Shown: piece after piece, positions 27,418-36,497 of the stretch
How positions within the stretch are numbered: the first letter of the stretch is position 1
How the letters are laid out: each line of letters starts with the position of its first letter
DNA from: Wenyingzhuangia marina
GTDB lineage: Bacteria; Bacteroidota; Bacteroidia; Flavobacteriales; Flavobacteriaceae
Reading direction: 5' to 3'
DNA: 64,000 nt
NCBI RefSeq assembly: GCF_900130035.1
Contig: NZ_FQXQ01000002.1
Coordinates: 496,001 to 560,000 of the forward strand
Translations under genes and position numbers: made by a program
The notes under the pieces: generated by a model
Database searches by the model: none
What the model was told of the DNA's origin: nothing
What the model saw: only the letters and a program-made list of their open reading frames with translations

Positions 27418-27713
27418 ACGTATTGTTGAACCAAAGTAATCAACGTATTAGCATCTTGCTCTCCAGATTGTCTCCACTTCATTACTCCATTTTTATAGAT
27501 TACAAAAGTAGGATTTCCTTTTACCTTTAAAGCATTTGCTAAAATTTCGTTTTTTTGAATGTCGATTTTAATCACTTTGGCTTTATCCCCCAAAGCAGCA
27601 ACAACATCTCTTAAAACTACTCCTGTAGGCTCTTCTTCTTCCTCACTCCATTGAGCATAAAAATCAATCAAAACAGGAATTTCAACATTGATTAAATCAC
27701 CAAACTTAGTCAT
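27414..27713 (-). CDS. Thioredoxin-fold protein without the CxxC motif
   Basis: This 99-residue protein has the thioredoxin fold signature: PVLIDFYAQW at 13-22, KVIKIDIQKN, the cis-proline segment KGNPTFVIYKNG, and the final helix. The active-site CGPC is replaced by S23 and a run of five Glu residues (WSEEEEEPTG), and there is no cysteine in the protein, so it cannot do dithiol exchange. A binding or chaperone role is possible. The frame is open to 27782, but the ATG at 27713 fits the fold, while the Cys-rich upstream stretch does not. Confidence 0.8.
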   Translation of the reverse strand: MTKFGDLINVEIPVLIDFYAQWSEEEEEPTGVVLRDVVAALGDKAKVIKIDIQKNEILANALKVKGNPTFVIYKNGVMKWRQSGEQDANTLITLVQQYV

Positions 27714-27951
27714 ATGTAAATGTTTAATAATTAGCTTGTAAGTACTGCACACACTGCAAACTACACACAAATAACACTGCAATATAACTTTTTTGCGAAT
27801 TATACAAAAAAAACAAGAGGTATTTTACAGATTTCTGCTCCATTTCAGTACTTTTCAAGTGATTTTCATCTATATCAAACCCAAAAAGCCCTCTTCAACC
27901 TGATAATTTTAACACTTTTTAATTACATTTACCAATCTTAATTTTTGATTT

Positions 27952-30759
27952 ATGGCCACACAAAAAAGATTGTTTTTACTAGATGCTTTTGCTTTGATTT
28001 TTAGAGGATATTATGCTCTGATAAAAAATCCAAGAATCAATTCCAAAGGAATGGATACTTCGGCAATTCTAGGATTCACAAATTCTTTATTAGATGTTAT
28101 CAAAAGAGAAAAACCTGAACTTTTAGCTGTTGCTTTTGACAAAGGTGGATCAGTAACAAGAACCGAAGCTTTTGAAGCATATAAAGCCAATAGACAAGAA
28201 ACACCCGAGGCCATTAAAATTGCTGTTCCTTATATTCATGAGATTTTAAAAGCCATGAACATTCCTATTATTGAGGTGGAAGGTTTTGAAGCGGATGATT
28301 TGATTGGAACTTTAGCCAAACAAGCTGAAAAAGAAGGTTGCCAAGTTTATATGGTCACGCCTGATAAAGATTATGCTCAATTGGTTTCTGAAAACATTTT
28401 TATGTACAGACCTGCCAGAATGGGGAACGGAATTGAAATTTGGGATGTAGAAAAAGTAAAAGTAAAATTTGAAGTAGAAACCCCTTTACAAGTCATAGAT
28501 TATTTAGGAATGATGGGAGATGCTGTAGACAACATTCCCGGTTTACCAGGGGTTGGAGACAAAACTGCCAAAAAATTCATTAAAGAATATGGTTCTATGG
28601 AAAACCTTTTAGCCAATACACATGAGCTAAAAGGAAAAATGAAAGAAAAAATTGAAGCCAATAAAGAGTTAGGGTTATTATCTAAAGAACTAGCAACCAT
28701 TATTTTAGATTGTCCTGTGGAATACCACGAGGAAAACTTTACCATGTGTGCACCAAACATTGAAGAAACTTCGAAAATTTTTCAAGAACTAGAATTTAGG
28801 AGAATTGCCGACACAGTTCATAAAATATTTGGAACAGAAGCACCTGAAATTACAGTAGAAAATCCAACTCAAGAGGCTCAAAAAACAAATAGTAAAGAAC
28901 CTCAATTAGACTTGTTTGGAAACGCTGATACTACCCAAAACACAAGCTCTTCTTTTGGATTTAATACCATTAGCAATACCAAACCAATTTATCAGTATTT
29001 AAACACTCATGTCGCTAGAAAATTATTTATTAGCAAACTTTTAAATCAACCTAAAGTTGCTTTTGAAATTGTAACAGAAAGAGAAAACTTTATTGATAAA
29101 ATTATTGGTTTTAGTTTTTCTTATGAAGCAAGTACAGGATATTATATTCCTGTAACCGAAAATACCGATCAAATAATGACGGAATTAAAAGCTTTCTTTG
29201 AAAATGAGAACATTGAAAAGATTGCCTATGATATCAAAAGTAATATCAAATTCTTAGCACAGTATGATATTTCTTTAAAAGGAAAAATATTTGATATTAG
29301 CTTATCTCATTACCTACTTCATCCTGACATGAGACATCAACTAGACGTATTGTCTGAGACTTATTTAAAGTATGAAGTAACACATCAAGACAATGTTATT
29401 GGGAAAGGAAAAAACAAAATAAAACTAGCCGAAGTTTATTTGTCTATTACAACTCCTTATTCTTGCGAACAATCTGATATTTGTTTTCAACTAGAAACAC
29501 AATTCAGAAAAGAATTAGGCGAAAACAATCTTGAGAAATTATATGATGAAATTGAATTGCCATTATTAAGGGTATTGGCAAAAATGGAATTGACAGGAAT
29601 TAACCTTGATGTTCCTTATCTAAACGAATTGTCGGAGGTTTTAACTACCGATATTGCAGTACTAGAAAAAGAAATTTATACCCTTGCTGGGGAGGAATTC
29701 AACATTGCTTCTCCAAAACAACTAGGGATTGTTTTATTTGAAAATCTAAAATTAGTAGACAAAGCAAAAAAAACCAAGACTGGTCAATACGCTACAGGAG
29801 AAGATATTTTAAGTAAACTTGCAACTGAGCATGAGATTGCTGCCAAAATATTAAAGTATCGTGGATTGGTAAAATTAAAGAACACTTATGTAGATTCTTT
29901 ACCTAATGAGGTCAATCCAATCACCAAAAGAGTACACACAACTTACAGTCAAGCAACTGCTGCCACTGGTAGATTGAGCTCTAACAACCCAAACCTGCAA
30001 AACATTCCTATTAGAACAGAACGAGGAAAACAAATCCGTAAAGCGTTTATTAAAAAGAATGAGGACTATATTTTATTTGCTGCCGATTATTCTCAAATAG
30101 AATTAAGATTAATTGCAGAACTAAGTCAAGATCCAGAAATGCTGGCTTCTTTCCAAAAAGGAGATGATATCCACCGCTCTACCGCTGCCAAAGTTTTTAA
30201 TGTTCCTATTGATGAAGTAACCCGAGAACAACGTAGCCACGCCAAAACAGTAAACTTTGGAATTATATATGGTGTTTCTGCTTTTGGATTAAGTCAACAA
30301 ACCAATTTAAGTAGAAAAGAGTCTAAAGAATTGATTGATACTTATTATGAAACTTATCCTACATTAAAAAAATACATGGCCAGTCAAGTAGATTTTGCCA
30401 AAGAACATGGATATGTAAAAACTTTGTTAGATAGACGTAGATATCTAAACAACATCAACTCAGCCAATGCAATTGTTCGTTCTGCTGATGAACGAAATGC
30501 TGTGAACGCTCCTATTCAAGGAACGGCTGCTGATATCATTAAAATTGCCATGATTAAAATTCAAAAGGCATTAGAAAAAGGGAATTATAAAACCAAAATG
30601 CTTTTACAAGTACACGATGAATTAGTTTTTGATATGCACAAAGATGAAATCGACCTCTTAAAGCCTTTAATTGTTTCCGAAATGGAAAACGCTTATAAAC
30701 TAAGCGTTCCTTTAGTCGTTGACACTGACATGGGAGACAATTGGCTAGATGCACATTAA
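27952..30759 (+). CDS. polA: DNA polymerase I with degenerate proofreading domain
   Basis: This 935-residue repair and Okazaki-fragment polymerase has a 5'-3' exonuclease domain (about 1-290, with GFEADDLIGT and GMMGDAVDNIPGLPGVGDKTA), a 3'-5' exonuclease-like domain (about 345-525) and the polymerase domain (about 540-935, with DYSQIELR, RSHAKTVNFGIIYG and QVHDELVF). In the middle domain the metal-binding acids are gone. The DxE of motif I is E372-I-V374, the Asn and Asp of motif II are changed (YDIKSNIKF), and the motif III Asp is Q507 (YSCEQSD). It should therefore lack proofreading, like Taq polymerase. The start ATG at 27952 fits the family start KRLFLLDAFALIFRGYYA. Confidence 0.96.
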   Translation: MATQKRLFLLDAFALIFRGYYALIKNPRINSKGMDTSAILGFTNSLLDVIKREKPELLAVAFDKGGSVTRTEAFEAYKANRQETPEAIKIAVPYIHEILKAMNIPIIEVEGFEADDLIGTLAKQAEKEGCQVYMVTPDKDYAQLVSENIFMYRPARMGNGIEIWDVEKVKVKFEVETPLQVIDYLGMMGDAVDNIPGLPGVGDKTAKKFIKEYGSMENLLANTHELKGKMKEKIEANKELGLLSKELATIILDCPVEYHEENFTMCAPNIEETSKIFQELEFRRIADTVHKIFGTEAPEITVENPTQEAQKTNSKEPQLDLFGNADTTQNTSSSFGFNTISNTKPIYQYLNTHVARKLFISKLLNQPKVAFEIVTERENFIDKIIGFSFSYEASTGYYIPVTENTDQIMTELKAFFENENIEKIAYDIKSNIKFLAQYDISLKGKIFDISLSHYLLHPDMRHQLDVLSETYLKYEVTHQDNVIGKGKNKIKLAEVYLSITTPYSCEQSDICFQLETQFRKELGENNLEKLYDEIELPLLRVLAKMELTGINLDVPYLNELSEVLTTDIAVLEKEIYTLAGEEFNIASPKQLGIVLFENLKLVDKAKKTKTGQYATGEDILSKLATEHEIAAKILKYRGLVKLKNTYVDSLPNEVNPITKRVHTTYSQATAATGRLSSNNPNLQNIPIRTERGKQIRKAFIKKNEDYILFAADYSQIELRLIAELSQDPEMLASFQKGDDIHRSTAAKVFNVPIDEVTREQRSHAKTVNFGIIYGVSAFGLSQQTNLSRKESKELIDTYYETYPTLKKYMASQVDFAKEHGYVKTLLDRRRYLNNINSANAIVRSADERNAVNAPIQGTAADIIKIAMIKIQKALEKGNYKTKMLLQVHDELVFDMHKDEIDLLKPLIVSEMENAYKLSVPLVVDTDMGDNWLDAH

Positions 30760-30780
30760 TTTTTATCTTAAAATTATAAC

Positions 30781-32748
30781 ATGATTAACATTACTACTTT
30801 ACTATTTCCCAAACGCTTTAGTTTGTTAAAAAGCTTTAGTGCTTTATTTTTAATAGTTTCTTCATTAGTAAGACTAAGCTTATATATATGGTCTATTAAA
30901 AGTATAGGATTTTCTATTGTTGATTTTATCAAAGTAATAGGGATTGGACTTTTTTTTGATTTTGGAACCCTTGCCTACATTATGGCTATTTACGGAATTT
31001 ATTGGTTTTTATTCCCTAGTAAGTTCTACGGAAACTGGCTTGATAAATTACTCACAAAATTCACTTACTTTTTATTAGTCTTTATTTTTGTATTTGCTTT
31101 TTTAGGAGAGTTTACTTTTTGGGAAGAATTTGCTAGAAGATACAATTTCATTGCTGTAGATTACTTACTCTATACTTATGAGGTAATAGAAAACATCAAC
31201 GAATCTTACCCTCTACCTCTATTAATTGGAATCATTGTTTTATTAACATTAGGAGCTTTTTACATTGCTAAAAAACAAGAAGCCTTTATTGATTGTTACA
31301 ACAATTATGATGGTTATATTAGAAAAATAATTCCTTATGGTTTTTGGGTTTTGGTAGCAGGAGTTTTTCACTTATTTGTACAAAACAAACAAGCCGAAAT
31401 TTTCACCAATAGATATGAAAACGAATTAGCCAAATCAGGTGTTTATTCTTTTTTCGCTGCCTACAATGCAAACGAATTGGATTATGATGAATTTTATATT
31501 ACACAGCCTAAAGAAAAATCTTTAGAAATAGTACAACAAAGTCTTTTACAAAAAGGAGATAAACTATTGTCTCAAAATAACATTTTAAGAACTATTAAAA
31601 ATAGAGGCAAAGAACAAAAACCAAACATAGTTTTTATCTGTATGGAAAGTTTAAGTGCTAATTTTATGGAAGCCTTCGGGAATCAAAAATTATTAACTCC
31701 TTTCTTAGACAGTCTAGCTCAAAAAAGTGTGTTTTACACCAATTTACAAGCCACGGGAACAAGAACCATCCGTGGAATGGAGGCTATTACACTTGCCATC
31801 CCTCCTACTCCAGGAAGAAGCATTGTAAAGAGACCCAACAACGATCATTTGTTTACTATTGGAGAAATCTTAAATCAAAAAGGATATAGTAGAACCTTCT
31901 TTTATGGAGGCGATGGACATTTTGATAATATGAATGGTTATTTTGGCAACAATGGTTTTGATATTGTTGACAATCCAAAAGATGCTAGCTCAGCCAAAGA
32001 ATTCCCTACCAATCGAACTACTTTTACCGAAGAAGAAATTACTTTTGAAAATGCTTGGGGAGCTTGTGATAGTGATATTTATAACAAAGCCCTCAAACAA
32101 ATAAATATTCAATACCAAAGCAAAAAGCCTTTCTTTAACTTTATCATGACCAATACAAACCATAGACCTTATTCTTTTCCTGAAGGATCTATTAAAGACA
32201 AACCTGGCAGTAGAGTTTCTGCCATACGTTATGCTGACTGGGCTATGAAACGTTTTTTTACAGATGCTAAAAAACAACCTTGGTACAAAAACACTGTATT
32301 TGTAATTCTATCAGACCACTGTGCATACAGCGCTGGTAGAACAGAATTAGAAATTGGAAGCTATCACATACCTGCATTAATTTACAACCTACCAAATACA
32401 AAAGCCCAAAAAGTGAACAAACTCTGTTCTCAAATAGATCTGCTTCCCACCTTATTTGGATTTTTAAACTGGTCTTATGAAAGTAAAATATTTGGAAAAG
32501 ACATCACTAAAATGCAACCCCAAGAAGAAAGAGCTTTTATAGCCAACCACAGAAAGTTAGGATTTAGGAAAGGAAACGAGGTGGTGATTCTAAATGAAAC
32601 AAAAGGAAGTAATACCTATCATTGGAATGCCGATGATAACACATTAACTTTAACAGAAAGTAATAAAAATTTATTAGAAGAAACCATTGCAAACTACCAA
32701 ACGGCTTATGAATTATTTAAAAACAATGAGCTTAAAATTAAAAATTAA
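30781..32748 (+). CDS. LtaS-like membrane sulfatase/phosphoglycerol transferase
   Basis: This 655-residue protein has five hydrophobic segments in the first 200 residues followed by a periplasmic sulfatase-fold domain (about 275-590). PNIVFICMESLSANF carries the metal-binding Glu, T329 in TGTRTIRGME is the expected nucleophile, and GGDGHFDN, NTNHRPYSFP and LSDHCAYSAG supply further metal ligands. Gram-negative members of this family transfer phosphoglycerol or phosphoethanolamine to surface glycans or lipids. The exact acceptor is unknown. It lies 21 bp after polA and may be cotranscribed. Confidence 0.85.
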   Translation: MINITTLLFPKRFSLLKSFSALFLIVSSLVRLSLYIWSIKSIGFSIVDFIKVIGIGLFFDFGTLAYIMAIYGIYWFLFPSKFYGNWLDKLLTKFTYFLLVFIFVFAFLGEFTFWEEFARRYNFIAVDYLLYTYEVIENINESYPLPLLIGIIVLLTLGAFYIAKKQEAFIDCYNNYDGYIRKIIPYGFWVLVAGVFHLFVQNKQAEIFTNRYENELAKSGVYSFFAAYNANELDYDEFYITQPKEKSLEIVQQSLLQKGDKLLSQNNILRTIKNRGKEQKPNIVFICMESLSANFMEAFGNQKLLTPFLDSLAQKSVFYTNLQATGTRTIRGMEAITLAIPPTPGRSIVKRPNNDHLFTIGEILNQKGYSRTFFYGGDGHFDNMNGYFGNNGFDIVDNPKDASSAKEFPTNRTTFTEEEITFENAWGACDSDIYNKALKQINIQYQSKKPFFNFIMTNTNHRPYSFPEGSIKDKPGSRVSAIRYADWAMKRFFTDAKKQPWYKNTVFVILSDHCAYSAGRTELEIGSYHIPALIYNLPNTKAQKVNKLCSQIDLLPTLFGFLNWSYESKIFGKDITKMQPQEERAFIANHRKLGFRKGNEVVILNETKGSNTYHWNADDNTLTLTESNKNLLEETIANYQTAYELFKNNELKIKN

Positions 32749-32835
32749 TCCTAATAATTAATTCTCAGAAACTTACACTGTTATTTTTTATTAAAATTCT
32801 CATAAAAAAATAATGATAATCTAAACAAATAGTTC

Positions 32836-32902
32836 TATTTTTGCACACCCTTGGGAGAATCCAAGAAGAATTATTGTTTAATTATTACAAAAACTAGTGT
32901 AA
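32836..32902 (+). promoter_or_regulatory. rplM promoter and leader hairpin
   Basis: TATTTTTG at 32836-32843 is a full -7 match, so the transcript should start near 32848. The leader begins with a 5-bp hairpin (CTTGG at 32850-32854, CCAAG at 32861-32865, loop GAGAAT), then AT-rich sequence to the ATG at 32903. Such leaders often bind the ribosomal protein they encode. Confidence 0.45.
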
Positions 32903-33358
32903 ATGAACACATTAAGTTACAAAACAGTATCGGCTAACAAAGCAACTGCTGACAAGCAATGGGTTTTGGTTGATGCGGACGGACAAACATTGGGTCGTTT
33001 AGCTTCTAAAGTTGCAAAACTAATTAGAGGTAAGTACAAGCCAAGCTACACTCCTCACGTGGATTGTGGTGACAACGTTGTTATTATCAACGCTGAAAAA
33101 ATCAATTTAACTGGAAAAAAATGGTCTGACAAATCTTACATTCGTCACACAGGTTATCCAGGTGGTCAAAGAAGTTTAACTGCAACAGAAATGTTCGAAA
33201 AAGATCCTACAAGATTAATTGAGAAAGCAGTAAAAGGAATGTTACCTAAAAACAAATTAGGAAGCGCTCTTTACAGAAACTTATATGTTTACGCTGGTGT
33301 TGAGCACGCTCAAGAAGCACAACAACCAACAGCTATTAACTTAAATGACCTTAAATAA
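32903..33358 (+). CDS. rplM: 50S ribosomal protein L13
   Basis: This 151-residue early-assembly protein of the large subunit binds 23S rRNA. Conserved segments include WVLVDADGQTLGRLAS, GKYKPSYTPHVDCGD, INAEKINLTGKKW and the MLPKNKLGSALYRNLYVYAG block. It is followed at 2 bp by rpsI, the usual L13-S9 pairing. Confidence 0.98.
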   Translation: MNTLSYKTVSANKATADKQWVLVDADGQTLGRLASKVAKLIRGKYKPSYTPHVDCGDNVVIINAEKINLTGKKWSDKSYIRHTGYPGGQRSLTATEMFEKDPTRLIEKAVKGMLPKNKLGSALYRNLYVYAGVEHAQEAQQPTAINLNDLK

Positions 33359-33360
33359 GC

Positions 33361-33747
33361 ATGGAAACTATTCACAAGATTGGTAGAAGAAAAACTGCCG
33401 TAGCAAGAGTATATGTTTCTGAAGGAAAAGGAAACATGACTATTAATGGTAAAGATTTACCAGCTTACTTTACTACTGGAACTTTACAGTACAAAGCTAA
33501 GCAAGCGTTATTATTAACTGACAACTTAGAATCTTTCGATATTACAGTAAATGTATTTGGAGGTGGTGTAACTGGACAAGCTGAAGCTATCCGTTTAGCT
33601 ATTGCTAGAGCATTATGTGAAATTGATGCTGAGAACAGAGCAATCTTAAAACCAGAAGGATTATTAACTCGTGACCCTAGAATGGTTGAGCGTAAGAAAT
33701 TTGGTCAGAAGAAAGCACGTAAGAAATTCCAGTTCTCTAAACGTTAA
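33361..33747 (+). CDS. rpsI: 30S ribosomal protein S9
   Basis: This 128-residue small-subunit protein has a C-terminal tail reaching the P-site tRNA. GRRKTAVARVYVSEGKG, the GGGVTGQAEAIRLAIARAL core and the basic end KKFQFSKR with terminal Arg are all standard. It is translationally coupled to rplM (2-bp gap). Confidence 0.98.
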   Translation: METIHKIGRRKTAVARVYVSEGKGNMTINGKDLPAYFTTGTLQYKAKQALLLTDNLESFDITVNVFGGGVTGQAEAIRLAIARALCEIDAENRAILKPEGLLTRDPRMVERKKFGQKKARKKFQFSKR

Positions 33748-33782
33748 TCTTACACATTATTATTTATTAAAAAAATTAATCG

Positions 33783-33849
33783 ATTGTTTAGCAAAAATAG
33801 TAGAGACTTCTACAAAGAACTACTCCGCTATTGCTAACATCTAAACAAT
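33783..33849 (+). promoter_or_regulatory. Structured leader of rpsB-tsf
   Basis: ATTGTTTAG (33783-33791) pairs exactly with CTAAACAAT (33841-33849). Inside, TTAGCAA (33789-33795) can pair with TTGCTAA (33831-33837), and GTAGA-GACT-TCTAC (33800-33813) forms a small hairpin. The structure ends 9 bp before the rpsB ATG at 33859, where S2 could bind to repress its own translation, as in other bacteria. Confidence 0.5.
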
Positions 33850-33858
33850 ATCCATATT

Positions 33859-34593
33859 ATGGCAAATATTCAAGAATTATTAGAAGCTGGTGTACACTTT
33901 GGACACTTAACAAGAAAGTGGAATCCAAGTATGGCTCCTTACATCTACACAGAACGTAACGGAGTACACATCATTGACTTATACAAAACTTCAGCTAAAA
34001 TAGACGATGCATCTGCTGCATTAGAAAAAATTGCTGCATCAGGAAGAAAAATCTTATTTGTTGCAACAAAAAAGCAAGCTAAAGATATCGTTGCTGAAAA
34101 AGCTGGAGCTGTAAACATGCCTTACATCACTGAAAGATGGCCTGGAGGAATGTTAACTAACTTCGTTACTATTCGTAAAGCAGTTAAAAAAATGTCTCAA
34201 ATTGATAGAATGAAGACTGATGGTTCTTTCGACGCTTTATCAAAAAGAGAAAAATTACAAATCGAACGTCAACGTGCTAAATTAGAAAAGAACTTAGGTT
34301 CTATTGCTGATATGACTCGTTTACCAGGTGCTTTATTTGTAATTGACGTTAAAAAAGAACACATTGCTGTTGCTGAAGCTAAGAAATTAAACATTCCTGT
34401 TTTCGCAATGGTAGATACAAACTCTGATCCTAGTGATATTGATTTTGTGATTCCATCTAACGATGATGCTTCTAAGTCTATTGACAAAATCTTAACCTTA
34501 ACTACTGGAGCTATTGCTCAAGGATTAAGTGAAAGAAAAGCTGGAAAAGATGCTCCTGCAGAAACTGCAGCAGTTGAAGAAAAAGCTGAATAA
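33859..34593 (+). CDS. rpsB: 30S ribosomal protein S2
   Basis: This 244-residue small-subunit protein has the start NIQELLEAGVHFGHLTRKWNP, the RNA-binding ILFVATKKQAKDIV and ERWPGGMLTN, and GALFVIDVKKEHIAV with the terminal DSDPSDIDFVIPSNDDA-type segment. The acidic Ala/Glu-rich tail is common in Bacteroidota. The tsf gene follows after an attenuator hairpin, the common order. Confidence 0.98.
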   Translation: MANIQELLEAGVHFGHLTRKWNPSMAPYIYTERNGVHIIDLYKTSAKIDDASAALEKIAASGRKILFVATKKQAKDIVAEKAGAVNMPYITERWPGGMLTNFVTIRKAVKKMSQIDRMKTDGSFDALSKREKLQIERQRAKLEKNLGSIADMTRLPGALFVIDVKKEHIAVAEAKKLNIPVFAMVDTNSDPSDIDFVIPSNDDASKSIDKILTLTTGAIAQGLSERKAGKDAPAETAAVEEKAE

Positions 34594-34612
34594 TCATATA
34601 AATTTAACATGA

Positions 34613-34645
34613 AACGGTACAAAAAAAATATAATTTTGTACCGTT
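34613..34645 (+). terminator. Attenuator between rpsB and tsf
   Basis: AACGGTACAAAA (34613-34624) pairs with TTTTGTACCGTT (34634-34645), followed by a short T run. It sits between the two genes and probably lowers tsf transcription relative to rpsB. Confidence 0.65.
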
Positions 34646-34676
34646 CATTTTTATAAAAACTTTAAAACACAATACT

Positions 34677-35642
34677 ATGGCAGATATTAAGGCAGCTGAC
34701 GTGATGAAATTAAGAAAATCATCAGGAGCTGGAATGATGGACTGTAAAAAAGCTTTAATCGAAGCTGAAGGAGATTTTGACAAAGCAGTAGATGTATTAC
34801 GCAAGAGAGGACAAAAAATGGCAGAAAAAAGAGCTGACCGTGAGTCTAGTGAAGGTGCTGCTATCTCTGTTGTTAATACTGATAAAACAGCTGGAGTTTC
34901 TATTGTATTAGGATGTGAAACTGATTTTGTTGGTAAAAACGAAGATTTTGTTGCTTTAGCTAAAGAATTAGCTGCTGCTGCATTAAACTTTAAAACAAAA
35001 GAAGAGTTTTTAGCTTCTGATTTTGGTGGTGTTTCTGTTGCTGACAAATTAGTAGAGCAAACAGGAGTTGTTGGTGAAAAATTAGAAATTAACGATTTTG
35101 CAAGAGTTGAGGCTCCTTTCGTTGGTTCTTACATTCACGTTGGAAACAAAATCGCTACTTTAGTTGGTTTATCTGAAGCTGTTGATGGTGCTGAAGCTTT
35201 GTCTAGAGACATTGCTATGCAAGTTGCTTCTATGGGAGCTACTACATTATCTTACAAAGATTTTGATCCTGAATTCGTTGCTGCAGAAACTGAAGCAAGA
35301 ATTGCTGCAATTGAAAAAGACAATATTGAATTAGGAAGATTGGGAAAAACATTAAAAAATGTTCCTCAATATATTTCTAAATCTCAATTAACTGATGAAA
35401 TAATGGCTAAAGCTGAGGCAGATGCTAAAGCTGAGTTAACTGCTGAAGGAAAACCAGAAAAAATCTGGGATAGAATCTTACCTGGTAAAATGGAAAGATT
35501 TATTTCTGACAACACTACTTTAGATCAAGAGAAATGTCTTTTAGATCAAAATTTCATTAAAGATGAAAAAATAACTGTTGCAGAATATGTTGCTGCTTCT
35601 AATGTAGAAGTAGTTGCTTTCTCAAGAGTAACTTTAGGATAA
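34677..35642 (+). CDS. tsf: Elongation factor Ts
   Basis: This is the 321-residue guanine nucleotide exchange factor for EF-Tu. The N-terminal UBA-like domain (ADVMKLRKSSGAGMMDCKKAL), the core with VSIVLGCETDFVGKNEDF, and FVGSYIHVGNKIATLVGL are present. It is longer than the E. coli protein (283 residues), as in other flavobacteria. It has its own terminator, before pyrH. Confidence 0.97.
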   Translation: MADIKAADVMKLRKSSGAGMMDCKKALIEAEGDFDKAVDVLRKRGQKMAEKRADRESSEGAAISVVNTDKTAGVSIVLGCETDFVGKNEDFVALAKELAAAALNFKTKEEFLASDFGGVSVADKLVEQTGVVGEKLEINDFARVEAPFVGSYIHVGNKIATLVGLSEAVDGAEALSRDIAMQVASMGATTLSYKDFDPEFVAAETEARIAAIEKDNIELGRLGKTLKNVPQYISKSQLTDEIMAKAEADAKAELTAEGKPEKIWDRILPGKMERFISDNTTLDQEKCLLDQNFIKDEKITVAEYVAASNVEVVAFSRVTLG

Positions 35643-35666
35643 TTTATATTCTAATTATAATATTTA

Positions 35667-35693
35667 AAACCTCTCATTTTTATGAGAGGTTTT
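35667..35693 (+). terminator. tsf terminator
   Basis: AAAACCTCTCA (35667-35677) pairs with TGAGAGGTTTT (35683-35693), then more T residues. Confidence 0.85.
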
Positions 35694-35751
35694 TTTATGT
35701 AATAAAATCAAGAAACAAACTTATCAAGCTATAAATATTCGTGTAAAATTT

Positions 35752-35759
35752 TATATTTG
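35752..35759 (+). promoter_or_regulatory. -7 box of pyrH-frr
   Basis: TATATTTG is a full TAnnTTTG match 19 bp before the pyrH ATG. No -33 TTG is seen at usual spacing. It lies after the tsf terminator, so pyrH-frr has its own start. Confidence 0.55.
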
Positions 35760-35778
35760 CACTACCTAAATAACAATC

Positions 35779-36489
35779 ATGCAATACAAAAGAATACTAT
35801 TAAAATTAAGTGGAGAAGCTTTAATGGGAGATAAGCAATATGGTATAGATCCTAAAAGGTTATCCGAATATGCTCAAGAAATTAAAGCAGCTGTTGAAAC
35901 TGGATTAGAAATTGCAATTGTAATTGGGGGAGGAAATATCTTTAGAGGGGTTTCTGGTGCTGCACAAGGAATGGATCGTGTACAAGGAGACTACATGGGA
36001 ATGTTAGCAACTTGTATCAACGGTATGGCTTTACAAAGTGCTATAGAAGCTACTGGTGTTAAAACCAGGTTACTTACCGCTATTAAGATGGAAGAAATTG
36101 CTGAACCTTTTATCAAAAGAAGAGCTGTAAGACATTTGGAAAAAGGTAGAGTGGTCATTTTTGGAGCTGGAACAGGAAATCCATATTTTACAACTGATAC
36201 TGCTTCTGTATTAAGAGCTATAGAAATACAAGCCGATGTTATTTTAAAAGGAACACGTGTAGATGGAATTTATACAGCAGATCCAGAAAAAGACAGCAAC
36301 GCTACTAAATTTGATACGATTTCTTATAGAGATGTATTAGACAAAGGTTTAAAAGTAATGGATTCAACAGCTTTTACTTTAAGTGAAGAAAATAGCCTAC
36401 CTATTTTAGTATTCGATATGAATACTAAGGGAAATCTTCAAAGATTAATTTCAGGAGAAAAAATTGGTACAGTAGTTACAGATAAATAA
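35779..36489 (+). CDS. pyrH: UMP kinase
   Basis: This 236-residue enzyme of the amino-acid-kinase fold phosphorylates UMP to UDP with [27 protein letters not shown], the [16 protein letters not shown] segment, [19 protein letters not shown] and [17 protein letters not shown] mark the substrate and ATP sites. It is followed at 8 bp by frr. Confidence 0.97.
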   Translation: MQYKRILLKLSGEALMGDKQYGIDPKRLSEYAQEIKAAVETGLEIAIVIGGGNIFRGVSGAAQGMDRVQGDYMGMLATCINGMALQSAIEATGVKTRLLTAIKMEEIAEPFIKRRAVRHLEKGRVVIFGAGTGNPYFTTDTASVLRAIEIQADVILKGTRVDGIYTADPEKDSNATKFDTISYRDVLDKGLKVMDSTAFTLSEENSLPILVFDMNTKGNLQRLISGEKIGTVVTDK

Positions 36490-36497
36490 TATACAAG

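Noticed and set aside
34604-35047. 147-codon frame opposite tsf
   Set aside because: It runs antisense inside tsf, whose protein is unmistakable; its composition is that of a mirrored frame.
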